Shown: in pieces, positions 22,302-28,964 of the stretch
Numbering within the stretch: position 1 is the first letter of the stretch
Layout of the letters: every line of letters starts with the position of its first letter
IMG/VR virus record: IMGVR_UViG_3300044712_000069
Span: 1-30,894 of that record
Origin: a virus
DNA: 30,894 bases
Direction: 5' to 3' (one strand)
Made by a program: the position numbers and the translations under genes
The notes under the pieces: generated by a model
Databases searched by the model: none
What the model was told of the DNA's origin: nothing
The model's input: only the letters and a program-made list of their open reading frames with translations

Positions 22302-22851
22302 GTTCAATTTAGACGATTACGAAACCGTCGAATCCCGTATCAAGCGATTCTACGAAGCTTACCCAGACGGCAGAATCGTGACCGAGTGGGCTAACGAGTT
22401 TGCCGAGCAACCGGAAAAGGCTCGCTGGGTTATGAAGGCGACTATCTACCTTGACGCGGGCGACCAGGCCAACAAGCTTGCAAAGGCCACGGGCTACGCA
22501 AGCGAAACCGAAGGCACGGGCGGGGCCAACAATGTAGACGCGGCGGCCAATGGAGAAACCAGCGCGATCGGACGCGCATTAGCCAACATGGGGCTAAGCG
22601 GAAACAAGCGAGCTTCGCGCGAGGAAATGCAAAAGGTCGAGCGTGTAACCGAGACCGATTGGATTGCCGAAGCCCAGGGAATCCTAAACGTAAACGACCT
22701 ACGCAACCTATACACTAGAGCGAAGGCGCAAGGCGCAACGGCAGAGGTATTGGAGCAGCTAAAGGATTATGCAAACGCACTCAATACTTCGAGCGAAGAT
22801 ACAGGAACTAGAGGAAGCGTTCCTGGAAGCGGCAAGGGCCAAAAACGTTGA
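22294..22851 (+). CDS. Probable single-strand annealing protein (Rad52/ERF-like)
   Basis: 185 aa. E-T-S-A-I-G-R-A-L-A-N-M-G-L (88-101) resembles the helix motif shared by Sak/ERF/Rad52-type annealing proteins. The N-terminal half (Y-E-T-V-E-S-R-I-K-R-F-Y ... W-V-M-K-A-T-I-Y) is also typical of actinophage genes next to YqaJ nucleases. The C-terminal 50 residues are a poorly structured tail ending in basic residues. Pairing with the exonuclease upstream gives a two-component recombination system like lambda Exo/Beta. No biochemical support is possible from sequence alone. Confidence 0.7.
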   Translation: MARFNLDDYETVESRIKRFYEAYPDGRIVTEWANEFAEQPEKARWVMKATIYLDAGDQANKLAKATGYASETEGTGGANNVDAAANGETSAIGRALANMGLSGNKRASREEMQKVERVTETDWIAEAQGILNVNDLRNLYTRAKAQGATAEVLEQLKDYANALNTSSEDTGTRGSVPGSGKGQKR

Positions 22852-22957
22852 ACGGGCAGCCTTCTATAACCGTGAACTCGTCTACTACCTAATAAAGCTC
22901 GCAAATGTTATTGGAAATCCAACGCCAGATCGCGGAACTGATAGCGGAGAACTCTAA
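22769..22957 (+). CDS. Small helical protein overlapping both neighbours
   Basis: 62 aa in another frame, overlapping the annealing protein by 83 bases and the next gene by 53. It is the only frame that fills 22852-22904. The sequence is helical and charged (Q-E-L-E-E-A-F-L-E-A-A-R-A-K-N), ending in G-E-L. AAAGGA is present just before ATG but unusually close (two bases). Kept as plausible; the protein may be short-lived or not made. Confidence 0.45.
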   Translation: MQTHSILRAKIQELEEAFLEAARAKNVERAAFYNRELVYYLIKLANVIGNPTPDRGTDSGEL

Positions 22958-23225
22958 GGGTTCCAGCGCGTTATTCGAAGCGGAAAAGGCCCTAGCCGAA
23001 GCCGACTATGAATTGGATACGGCGGAATCTAAGGCGTTTATTTCTGCCGAAGGTAGCGTCGCCGACCGAACGGCTATTGCACGGCTCAAATCGGCGCAGG
23101 TGCGCTTAGAACGTGACCTTAGACGTGCGGAGCTAAACCGCATAAAGCTAAAAGTTAAGACTATTGAAACCGCGCTTATGGCTTTGGCGACGCAAGCCAA
23201 ACTGATACAAGCCGAGCTAAGATAG
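22905..23225 (+). CDS. Coiled-coil hypothetical protein of the recombination operon
   Basis: 106 aa, nearly all helix: heptad-like Leu/Ala with Glu/Lys (E-K-A-L-A-E-A-D-Y-E-L-D-T-A-E, then R-L-K-S-A-Q-V-R-L-E-R-D-L-R-R-A). It belongs, from memory, to a family of phage coiled-coil proteins of unknown role found next to recombination genes. No Cys, TM or catalytic motif. A 6-bp CCCCAG/CTGGGG stem follows at 23233-23261, before the HNH gene. Confidence 0.7.
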   Translation: MLLEIQRQIAELIAENSKGSSALFEAEKALAEADYELDTAESKAFISAEGSVADRTAIARLKSAQVRLERDLRRAELNRIKLKVKTIETALMALATQAKLIQAELR

Positions 23226-23286
23226 AAGAAGACCCCAGCGATGGCAGCAACCACCCTGGGGCATGAGCCAAGAAAGAACCTTGACT

Positions 23287-23844
23287 ATGAATAATTCTAA
23301 GACCTGCTCTAAATGCCAGCAAGTAAAATCCCTAGAGTTTTTTTACCGATCAAAGGGCTACATTTACTCCGCTTGCAAGGCTTGCCACAGTAAACAAAGT
23401 ATGGAATGGCAACAAAAAAATAAGGACGCTTTCCGCGCCTATAAAAAACAATGGCAGAGAACTAACTCTACCAAAATTTACGAGTATGTGACCAAGTATC
23501 GGTCTGATAAAACGGCCCAAGTCAAAGAATGGCGTAGCGATTGGGAAAAAAGAAATTCCCATAAATCAAGAGAATACCGAGTTAGAAAAAAGAATCTGAA
23601 GTCTAGGCTTTATACGACTTTGATTACAGATAAAGACATTCGTAAACTTCTACAACAACCGTGCCTATACTGCGGAGCAAAGGCAGAACACGTTGATCAC
23701 GTATTCCCACTATCTAGAGGTGGAGCGCATACTTTGGGAAACCTTGCGCCGGCTTGTTCAAAGTGTAATTTAAGTAAGGCAACCAAAACAATAATGGAAT
23801 GGCGCATCTGGAAAATCCGTGTAGGTTTAGGGCATGAAGAATAG
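23287..23844 (+). CDS. HNH endonuclease with zinc knuckles, probable recent insertion
   Basis: 185 aa from ATG 23287 (an alternative ATG lies 24 bases upstream; AAGAAAG precedes the chosen one). N-terminal C-S-K-C and C-K-A-C zinc ligands, a long basic middle, then C-L-Y-C-G, V-D-H-V-F-P-L-S-R-G-G and C-S-K-C-N-L-S-K: the HNH layout. Two 60-base stretches (from 23401 and 23461) are 40% GC by hand count, against 58% in the capsid gene, with AAA/TTT-rich codons. Free-standing HNH genes often behave as homing endonucleases. It overlaps the next gene by 11 bases. Confidence 0.85.
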   Translation: MNNSKTCSKCQQVKSLEFFYRSKGYIYSACKACHSKQSMEWQQKNKDAFRAYKKQWQRTNSTKIYEYVTKYRSDKTAQVKEWRSDWEKRNSHKSREYRVRKKNLKSRLYTTLITDKDIRKLLQQPCLYCGAKAEHVDHVFPLSRGGAHTLGNLAPACSKCNLSKATKTIMEWRIWKIRVGLGHEE

Positions 23845-24172
23845 CGACCTAAAGAAACTCCGTGAACGCGATCCCTGGTGTTGGCATTGCGGAACCGAAT
23901 CGACACTAGTCCCGCACCACCGAGCTAATCGAGGAATGGGATCTAGCAAAGTCCTAGACACGTTGCAAAACGTCATTATGGTTTGCTCACGCTATAACGG
24001 CGACATGGAGTCGGACGCTAACATCGCTAACCAGGCACGGGACTTAGGGCATAAGTTGTCTAAATTCGCCTCGCCGAGTGCGCCGGTATTTGACAATTAC
24101 CAGAAAAAGTGGTTTTATCTTGACGAAAAGGGGAATAAAAATGAAAGCGAACCACCCAGCTACCTTATCTAA
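23834..24172 (+). CDS. HNH-like zinc protein, actinophage type
   Basis: 112 aa. W-C-W-H-C-G followed by V-P-H-H-R-A-N-R-G-M-G-S-S-K is a recurrent actinophage motif: a zinc CxxC and an H-H-R of HNH type. A second half has V-M-V-C-S-R-Y-N-G-D-M-E-S-D. The catalytic ββα fold appears complete but shorter than in the upstream HNH gene. It may nick DNA in replication or recombination. ATG 23834 lies inside the previous gene. Confidence 0.75.
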   Translation: MKNSDLKKLRERDPWCWHCGTESTLVPHHRANRGMGSSKVLDTLQNVIMVCSRYNGDMESDANIANQARDLGHKLSKFASPSAPVFDNYQKKWFYLDEKGNKNESEPPSYLI

Positions 24173-24383
24173 CGAGTTCTGGCAGAGGCTAGAAGCCGAA
24201 CGCTATGACATTAGCTACCGCAACCCAATTCCTAAGCCACTCGTAAAGGTGCTCGTAAAGGAAGTGAAGAAGGTTCCAGAACGGCTAAAGTCGATTTACT
24301 TTCACGCCGGACGCTACGCAGCGGGCGACCGCGATCGCTTGGCTACCCAGGCAAATGAAGAATTTGAGAAGTTGGAACAATGA
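24141..24383 (+). CDS. Small basic hypothetical protein
   Basis: 80 aa. Start ATG 24141 is chosen because AAGGGG lies seven bases upstream; an earlier in-frame start at 24078 overlaps the HNH-like gene more. The centre is Lys-rich (K-P-L-V-K-V-L-V-K-E-V-K-K-V-P). No known domain. It overlaps the replication gene by four bases (ATGA), suggesting a replication-related accessory. Confidence 0.65.
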   Translation: MKANHPATLSNEFWQRLEAERYDISYRNPIPKPLVKVLVKEVKKVPERLKSIYFHAGRYAAGDRDRLATQANEEFEKLEQ

Positions 24384-25186
24384 GCGCAGAAGCCGTCACG
24401 GTAGTTCTTCACCATTCACGCGCCGAGGGAACCGCGAAGCTGGTTCTATGGGGAATTGCTAATCACCATTCAGACGCGGGAGCTTGGCCGTCAATAGCCA
24501 CGCTTGCCAAATACGCGGCCGTATCCGAGCGTCGAGTTCAACAAATTATTCGCGAACTTGCCAATCTAGGCGAAATCTACATCGACGACCAGGGCGGACT
24601 AGGCCAGGGCCAATACAAGACCAACCGTTACCACATTCTTATTCAATGCCCTAGCGACTGCGACGGATCACTAAACCACCGAACAGGGGTGAAATCTGGT
24701 GCAATCAGGGGTGAAATCCAGAGTCAATCAGGGGTGAAGCCGGTTTCACCAGAACCTAATAAAGAACTTAATAAGAACCTAACAGTTCAGAGTGTTGAGT
24801 TTGACGAGTTCTGGAATGAGTATCCAAAGAAGGAAGGCAAAAAGCCAGCGTTCAAGGCGTTTGCGTCTGCGCTACGCCGTGCAACCTTCGAAGACATACT
24901 TGCCGGTGTAATCAGATACAAGAACTCCGATCGGGTTACACGGGGCTACGTCATGCTCGCAAGCCGTTGGCTAAACGAAGACCATTGGGAAGATCACCTG
25001 GAACCGTCTAAGGACTCCGAAGCTGCCGAACGCAATAAGCAACGACGCGAACGCGAACTAGAAGCTTCCAGGGCTTACCTAGCAGAACTAAAAGCGCAGG
25101 AAGCCGAAGCGAGCGGGCCGAAGACGTGTAGGCACGGCAAGAACTTAGCCCTATGCTTGCCTTGTTCAAAGGAAACTAATGCCTAG
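24380..25186 (+). CDS. Replication initiation protein, wHTH
   Basis: 268 aa. Residues about 20-80 form a winged helix-turn-helix (P-S-I-A-T-L-A-K-Y-A-A-V-S-E-R-R-V-Q-Q-I, then a wing), as in lambda O-like and DnaD-like replisome organisers. A linker with S-P-E-P-N-K-E follows, then F-D-E-F-W-N-E-Y-P-K-K-E-G-K-K (about 142 on), the typical second domain. The end has a zinc-binding C-R-H-G-K-N-L-A-L-C-L-P-C. With no polymerase or helicase in the window, it would load host replication enzymes. It overlaps the next gene by eight bases. Confidence 0.82.
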   Translation: MSAEAVTVVLHHSRAEGTAKLVLWGIANHHSDAGAWPSIATLAKYAAVSERRVQQIIRELANLGEIYIDDQGGLGQGQYKTNRYHILIQCPSDCDGSLNHRTGVKSGAIRGEIQSQSGVKPVSPEPNKELNKNLTVQSVEFDEFWNEYPKKEGKKPAFKAFASALRRATFEDILAGVIRYKNSDRVTRGYVMLASRWLNEDHWEDHLEPSKDSEAAERNKQRRERELEASRAYLAELKAQEAEASGPKTCRHGKNLALCLPCSKETNA

Positions 25187-25430
25187 TCAAACCTGCCTAC
25201 GTTGCGGATACGTTTGGGAAATTTCACTTTCACGCAACAACCCCGAAAACTGCGAATCCTGCCGCACCACGAAGAAGAATCGAATCCGTGAGTGCATAGT
25301 TTGGCACGGACACTTTGCCGAAGACTTTGTCACACCCGTAGACGAGAATGGGCTAGAAGTTATGCCTGGAATCAGAACTTGCGGTAACAAAGACTGCGTT
25401 TCACCAGCGCACATAACTAAACTAAAGTAA
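25179..25430 (+). CDS. Zinc-ribbon protein with degenerate HNH-like end
   Basis: 83 aa. C-L-R-C and C-E-S-C form an N-terminal zinc ribbon. The C-terminal C-G-N-K-D-C-V-S-P-A-H-I is the closing motif of some HNH/His-Cys endonucleases, but the first catalytic H/D is not evident, so it may be a DNA-binding remnant or adaptor. ATG 25179 overlaps the replication gene by eight bases. Confidence 0.65.
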   Translation: MPSQTCLRCGYVWEISLSRNNPENCESCRTTKKNRIRECIVWHGHFAEDFVTPVDENGLEVMPGIRTCGNKDCVSPAHITKLK

Positions 25431-25446
25431 ACGAAAGAGGTAACAA

Positions 25447-25758
25447 ATGATTCGAAACCAGGCCCTAGTCACCGTCACCGGTTGGCTAAACGACGCTAAG
25501 ACCTTCGATTGGGGATCAGCGGCAAAGGTATCCGTAGACGTTCGCAAGCAGAACCCAGCGGGCGAGTGGGAAACCGTAGACAAGCTCGTCTATGACGTAA
25601 CCTACGAAGGCGTATTCCCAGACGCTAAGCAGGTAATCGCAACCGGCCGAATTGTTGGCGTAAACACTTACGAGAAGCGCGACGGAACCGTCGGCGTAAG
25701 TATCAAGGTTCGCGCTACCGACGTAGCACCTGCCGAGGAAACGGACGCGCCATTCTAG
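25447..25758 (+). CDS. Single-stranded DNA-binding protein, OB fold
   Basis: 103 aa. Beta-rich start (A-L-V-T-V-T-G-W-L) and G-R-I-V-G-V-N-T-Y-E-K fit the OB fold. The tail E-E-T-D-A-P-F mimics the acidic tip with terminal Phe through which bacterial SSB recruits partners. Shine-Dalgarno GAGG precedes ATG. It sits between replication initiator and RusA, and its last codons contain the presumed RusA start region. Confidence 0.78.
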   Translation: MIRNQALVTVTGWLNDAKTFDWGSAAKVSVDVRKQNPAGEWETVDKLVYDVTYEGVFPDAKQVIATGRIVGVNTYEKRDGTVGVSIKVRATDVAPAEETDAPF

Positions 25759-26171
25759 TATTCGAGGTATTCGGCGACCCAGCCCCGCAAGGCTCTAAGC
25801 GAGTAGTGCGGGGTAGGGTAATCGAAGCTTCGAAGAAGCTAAAGCCGTGGCGTGAAGCCATCGCGAAGGCGGTAGAGGACAAACTTCCCGCCGATCACCA
25901 GATAATTCTCGACCCCGTATCGGTCGAAGTAAATTTTTATCTACCCCGCCCACCTTCCATAAAGCCCACAAAGCGGCCAGCCCCAATCGTTCCACCGGAC
26001 ATCGACAAGCTCGCCAGGGGAGTCCTGGACGGATTAGGGCAGGGACTAAACGGCAAGTCAGGGGACGGGCGACTATGGGCCGACGATAGCTTGGTAATCG
26101 AGCTGGTAGCCCGCAAGTTTTACGCCGACGCTCGCAAACCAGGCGCAGACATCAAAATAACAATTTGGTAA
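25752..26171 (+). CDS. RusA-like Holliday junction resolvase, ATT start inferred
   Basis: 139 aa if begun at ATT 25752. RusA enzymes cut four-way junctions as dimers. The family N-terminus F-G-D-P-A-P-Q-G-S-K-R is intact, but the frame has no ATG, GTG or TTG ahead of it; the first GTG (25806) would remove the motif. Catalytic acids are D83-I-D85-K86 and D93 (P-D-I-D-K-L-A-R-G-V-L-D), plus D111/D112. ATT 25752 overlaps the SSB stop, with GAGGAA 11 bases upstream. A sequence error or frameshifted fusion to SSB are the alternatives. Confidence 0.75.
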   Translation: MLVFEVFGDPAPQGSKRVVRGRVIEASKKLKPWREAIAKAVEDKLPADHQIILDPVSVEVNFYLPRPPSIKPTKRPAPIVPPDIDKLARGVLDGLGQGLNGKSGDGRLWADDSLVIELVARKFYADARKPGADIKITIW

Positions 26172-26188
26172 CACACGAAAAAATGTGC

Positions 26189-26245
26189 TTGCACCCTAAG
26201 CGTTTCTGGCAGTAACCTAAACACGTCAAACGAAAGGGAAATCAA
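26189..26245 (+). promoter_or_regulatory. Promoter of the small-gene operon
   Basis: TTGCAC (26189-26194), 18-base spacer, TAACCT (26213-26218), then AAAGGG as Shine-Dalgarno before ATG 26246. TTGCAC also appears before the GT4 gene at 6892. The gap 26172-26245 has no gene. A weak CACA...TGTG hairpin lies just upstream. Confidence 0.55.
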
Positions 26246-26389
26246 ATGACAACTAGAACTAAGGACGCGCTAACCGTAGCCGTAATCATGATCGCCGGTA
26301 TCGCCGTATTCGTAGGCGACCTACACCGCACAATCCTTCAGGCCGTCTGGCCGGTAATCACCGCTTACATCGACTACCTATTCAGCTAA
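26246..26389 (+). CDS. Small single-TM protein (47 aa)
   Basis: 47 aa with a hydrophobic core V-A-V-I-M-I-A-G-I-A-V-F-V-G (about 11-24) flanked by charge (R-T-K-D before, D-L-H-R after) and a second moderately hydrophobic aromatic end. It follows a good promoter and AAAGGG Shine-Dalgarno, so it is expected to be expressed early. Function unknown; superinfection exclusion or membrane perturbation are possible. Confidence 0.65.
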   Translation: MTTRTKDALTVAVIMIAGIAVFVGDLHRTILQAVWPVITAYIDYLFS

Positions 26390-26399
26390 AGGGGCAGAA

Positions 26400-26693
26400 A
26401 TGACAAAACTACGCGAACTATTCCGTCGCAACGCTTCGGATACTTCAATCCAGGCAGCCGAGTCTATCGACACCGGCAAACTCGAAGGCATGGTGCTAAA
26501 CGCAATCCGTGACGCAGGGGCTTTAGGAATGACCCAGACCGAGCTTCTGGCAAAGTTCCCAGGCTATTCCTACTCGTCGATCACCGCCCGCCCAAGCGCA
26601 CTAAAGCGCAAGGGCCTTATCTACGACTCCGGACTACGCCGCCCATCGGCCAACGGACGCAACCAAATCGTTCTAGTGGCGGTGAAGAAGTGA
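26400..26693 (+). CDS. Winged-helix DNA-binding-like protein
   Basis: 97 aa. Central segment M-V-L-N-A-I-R-D-A-G-A-L-G-M-T-Q-T-E-L then A-R-P-S-A-L-K-R-K-G-L-I looks like a winged helix. AGGGG precedes ATG. Likely a regulator of early genes; the target is unknown. It overlaps the next gene by four bases (GTGA). Confidence 0.7.
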   Translation: MTKLRELFRRNASDTSIQAAESIDTGKLEGMVLNAIRDAGALGMTQTELLAKFPGYSYSSITARPSALKRKGLIYDSGLRRPSANGRNQIVLVAVKK

Positions 26694-26884
26694 AGCCAAA
26701 CGAGGAAATGCGTAAGGCTATCGCTCACTCGCTCGACGCGCTGGAAATGATTAGCTGGAACGGTGGTTTTGAAGCCGCTATCGACGCGATAGATGAAATG
26801 TCAAACGAACTACACAACAAAGGCGAGCAACTACCGGCAGAAATCCTACGCTGGGCTGCCAAAGAGCTAAGGGGCGAGAATTGA
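26690..26884 (+). CDS. Small acidic helical protein
   Basis: 64 aa from GTG 26690, overlapping the upstream stop. Largely helical (A-I-A-H-S-L-D-A-L-E-M-I, A-I-D-A-I-D-E-M). No family recognised. Start and stop both overlap neighbours, consistent with coupled translation. Confidence 0.6.
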   Translation: MKPNEEMRKAIAHSLDALEMISWNGGFEAAIDAIDEMSNELHNKGEQLPAEILRWAAKELRGEN

Positions 26885-27138
26885 TAGATAAGGTCTTGGG
26901 GGAAGTATGGCGAGCGCGTTCCGACTGCTATTCATGCGGCGAAGTGTCTTACCTGCATTACCCCATAAAAGAAGATCGACGTATCGGCCTTCCAGAATGT
27001 TCGACTTGTGGCAATTCACTTGCGTTTACATCGCTCGAATCTAGCGAGTTCGAACTTTTGGTTTGGGGCCAGCTATCAATCACACTCAACTTTTACACAT
27101 CGACCGACCCGGTGGTCGAAATTAGATTAGGAAACTAA
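26881..27138 (+). CDS. Small zinc-ribbon protein
   Basis: 85 aa from TTG 26881, overlapping the previous TGA. Two Cys pairs, C-Y-S-C and C-S-T-C, frame a 20-residue loop: a zinc ribbon. The C-terminal half is beta-rich (Q-L-S-I-T-L-N-F-Y). DNA or protein binding is possible; no named family. Confidence 0.6.
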   Translation: MIDKVLGEVWRARSDCYSCGEVSYLHYPIKEDRRIGLPECSTCGNSLAFTSLESSEFELLVWGQLSITLNFYTSTDPVVEIRLGN

Positions 27139-27147
27139 GGGGAGAAA

Positions 27148-27360
27148 ATGAAGAATGTAACTAGGTTGATCGCGGAACTATTGTTCGAGCGCGAGCTAGA
27201 CGAAGACTACGAGCTAGGCACACGCTACGGGGCCGAAATGAATCGCAAGGCGACCCTAATGCAACTCCAACTACTACACGACCAGGCGAACAAGGGCCAC
27301 AAGGCCGGTATCGCGAAAGCAATCGAAAATCTAGGCGGCAAGGTTAGGCCAGAAGCATGA
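27148..27360 (+). CDS. Small helical hypothetical protein
   Basis: 70 aa with GGGGAG as Shine-Dalgarno. Charged helix (E-L-L-F-E-R-E-L-D-E-D-Y-E-L-G), then A-T-L-M-Q-L-Q-L-L-H-D-Q-A. No cysteine or membrane segment. It precedes the redoxin gene, overlapping by ATGA. Confidence 0.6.
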   Translation: MKNVTRLIAELLFERELDEDYELGTRYGAEMNRKATLMQLQLLHDQANKGHKAGIAKAIENLGGKVRPEA

Positions 27361-27656
27361 TGAAGATAACCGTATGGGAGCTACCAAACTGCGTTCAATG
27401 CAATCAGACCAAGCGCGAGTTTGACAAGCGCGGGATTATCTACACGACCCGCAAGCTAACACCAAAGGCCGTAGACAAGTTCCTAGCACTAGGACTTACA
27501 TCGGCCCCGATCGTCGAAACCGACGACCGCCGCTGGAGCGGATTCCGCCTAAACCGAATCGCCAGCCTAGAATCGCACCTAAAGACCGAGCGTATGCGCG
27601 GGGTGAACGTGCCACTAGAGCCTATGGTTCAGGTCGCAGACGAGGTGGAAGAATGA
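27357..27656 (+). CDS. NrdH/glutaredoxin-like redoxin
   Basis: 99 aa. Active site C12-V-Q-C15 after a beta strand, T-S-A-P-I-V with the cis-proline, and W-S-G-F-R, all typical of NrdH-redoxins that reduce class Ib ribonucleotide reductase. It is longer than most NrdH proteins by a C-terminal tail of about 20 residues. No reductase gene occurs in the window, so it would serve the host enzyme. ATG 27357 or 27360 are both possible. It overlaps both neighbours by four bases. Confidence 0.85.
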   Translation: MMKITVWELPNCVQCNQTKREFDKRGIIYTTRKLTPKAVDKFLALGLTSAPIVETDDRRWSGFRLNRIASLESHLKTERMRGVNVPLEPMVQVADEVEE

Positions 27657-28030
27657 AGAATTACATCGCACCAATTAGTTATGACGAACTCGACCGCATG
27701 AAAGAAATCTTGCTCGGTCGAAGAATCGTAGAAGCCAGCGGTCAAAATCTAACGCTAGACGACGGCACCATCTTGCAAATCGTCCCAAACGAAGGTGGCT
27801 GTATTTGCGGGGCGGGCGACTACGAACTGCGTAGCATTACAAAGTTTGACAACGTCATTACCAGCGTGGAAGTAAGAAGCCTAGCGGACGAAGGTGGCCA
27901 GACCTATCAACTATTTGTTTACTCCGGTGGTATCTCGACATCAGTCGCACAGATAGTTGGCGACGATGGGAACGGTTATTACGGAACAGGTTTTGAAATT
28001 TATGTCACGAAGGTAGGGGAGCAAGAATGA
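27653..28030 (+). CDS. Conserved actinophage-type hypothetical protein
   Basis: 125 aa. M-K-E-I-L-L-G-R-R-I-V, L-T-L-D-D-G-T-I, N-E-G-G-C-I-C-G-A-G-D-Y-E-L and Y-Q-L-F-V-Y are motifs I recall from a family of small phage proteins of unknown function. Mostly beta. No membrane or secretion signal. It ends in G-E-Q-E, resembling the G-E-Q-K endings of the next genes. Confidence 0.75.
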   Translation: MKNYIAPISYDELDRMKEILLGRRIVEASGQNLTLDDGTILQIVPNEGGCICGAGDYELRSITKFDNVITSVEVRSLADEGGQTYQLFVYSGGISTSVAQIVGDDGNGYYGTGFEIYVTKVGEQE

Positions 28031-28308
28031 AGAAGCCAAAGGAACTTACAAAAGAACAATGGGCTAAATACAAGGGTGACCTAGACCTAGCCCTAAACGT
28101 TATGAATAAGGCCCTAGACCTAGTTGCAGACACCAACTTCAATGCTGGCGAGTTAATCGAACGTAAGCGCATTATCGCGCTGCTAGAGCCTTTGGCAAAG
28201 CATGACGAGTCTTGCTATGACCAGGGCAAAGTCAGCTGCTATTTCGAGGACTGCCAGGCTTCCAGCTACGAATACGCAATCGAACTAATCAAAGGAGAGC
28301 AGAAGTGA
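28027..28308 (+). CDS. Hypothetical protein, first of the G-E-Q-K array
   Basis: 93 aa. Contains E-R-K-R-I-I-A-L-L-E, close to E-R-E-R-I-I-K-L-L-E of the gene at 28543, so the two are related in this segment. Three Cys. The last residues I-K-G-E-Q-K are encoded by the repeated junction that provides the next gene's Shine-Dalgarno. Confidence 0.7.
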   Translation: MKKPKELTKEQWAKYKGDLDLALNVMNKALDLVADTNFNAGELIERKRIIALLEPLAKHDESCYDQGKVSCYFEDCQASSYEYAIELIKGEQK

Positions 28309-28310
28309 GC
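28288..28310 (+). repeat. Junction repeat, copy 1 (23 bp)
   Basis: A 23-bp direct repeat identical to 28449-28471. It begins ATCAAAGGAGAG and ends GTGAGC. It encodes I-K-G-E-Q-K-stop in one frame and includes the Shine-Dalgarno and GTG of the next gene. Confidence 0.9.
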
Positions 28311-28469
28311 GTAGAACTAGGCAAGTTTCAATGGGAAATTAGATACCCAGCAGTACCCGAAGGTCATCACTGCGGTTTTGACTTTACCGAAGACCAAGCG
28401 ACTGCAAAGTGTAAGTGCGGAGCAGTAGCAACTAACCCAGCATTCTTTATCAAAGGAGAGCAGAAGTGA
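28305..28469 (+). CDS. Small hypothetical protein (54 aa), G-E-Q-K array
   Basis: 54 aa from GTG 28305, overlapping the preceding TGA. It has W-E-I-R-Y-P-A-V-P, H-H-C and C-K-C, suggesting metal binding, and ends F-I-K-G-E-Q-K. AAAGGAGAG lies at good distance. It is one of the tiny cassette genes made by junction duplication. Confidence 0.6.
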   Translation: MSVELGKFQWEIRYPAVPEGHHCGFDFTEDQATAKCKCGAVATNPAFFIKGEQK

Positions 28470-28471
28470 GC
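28449..28471 (+). repeat. Junction repeat, copy 2 (23 bp)
   Basis: Identical over 23 bp to 28288-28310, with starts 161 bp apart. A shorter variant, AGGAGAGCAG then AAATGAGC, follows at 28531-28548 and a weaker one near 28748. Confidence 0.9.
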
Positions 28472-28546
28472 AAGAAAAAGCCAAAGCCACCTACTGATTG
28501 GTGCGATGTTGTGACTTGCACTTGTGGACAAGGAGAGCAGAAATGA
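28466..28546 (+). CDS. Very small protein (26 aa), G-E-Q-K array
   Basis: 26 aa from GTG 28466: Lys/Pro-rich start (S-K-K-K-P-K-P-P) then W-C-D-V-V-T-C-T-C and the G-E-Q-K end. It has the same strong Shine-Dalgarno as its neighbours and overlaps both by four bases. Three Cys may bind metal. It may serve mainly as a translated spacer. Confidence 0.45.
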   Translation: MSKKKPKPPTDWCDVVTCTCGQGEQK

Positions 28547-28758
28547 GCGACCTACAAGATCTAATTCACACCAACGCACACAACGCCTACGAAATCGGCG
28601 TAAAAACTGAGCGTGAACGCATTATCAAGTTGTTAGAAGAAGCGGCATTTACCGAAGTGAACATTGGCACTCCAAAAAAGCCAAATGTAATCAAAGTGAA
28701 GTGTGACGCAGTTCGCCTACCACTACTAATCCAGTTGATAGAAGCAGGTCAGAAATGA
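28543..28758 (+). CDS. Small helical protein of the G-E-Q-K array
   Basis: 71 aa from ATG 28543 (GGAGAG upstream); a longer frame from 28498 would overlap the 26-aa gene. E-R-E-R-I-I-K-L-L-E is shared with the gene at 28027. It ends in E-A-G-Q-K. Function unknown. Confidence 0.65.
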   Translation: MSDLQDLIHTNAHNAYEIGVKTERERIIKLLEEAAFTEVNIGTPKKPNVIKVKCDAVRLPLLIQLIEAGQK

Positions 28759-28964
28759 GTAACTGGAACAGAGCCAACTATCGCCAGGTGATTGACCTAC
28801 TCAAAGACGACAAGCTTGTCTGGTCACCGGACTTCGACGCGATTCGAAAGCACCTAGCCGACGTATTCGACGAACACCTAATCGACAGCGACTTTAGCTA
28901 CGGCACTCTAAACTATCTAGCAGAGAAGCTACTAGCGGACGAGAACGACCTAACCCATGCTTGA
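28755..28964 (+). CDS. Small acidic hypothetical protein
   Basis: 69 aa from ATG 28755, overlapping the previous TGA. Helical and acidic (V-I-D-L-L-K-D-D, V-F-D-E-H-L-I-D-S-D). AGGTCAGAAA serves as a weak Shine-Dalgarno. It overlaps the next gene by eight bases. Confidence 0.6.
   Translation: MSNWNRANYRQVIDLLKDDKLVWSPDFDAIRKHLADVFDEHLIDSDFSYGTLNYLAEKLLADENDLTHA

Noticed and set aside
23233-23261. CCCCAG/CTGGGG stem as a terminator before the HNH gene.
   Set aside because: Only six base pairs with a 17-base loop and no T-tract; it could equally be chance.
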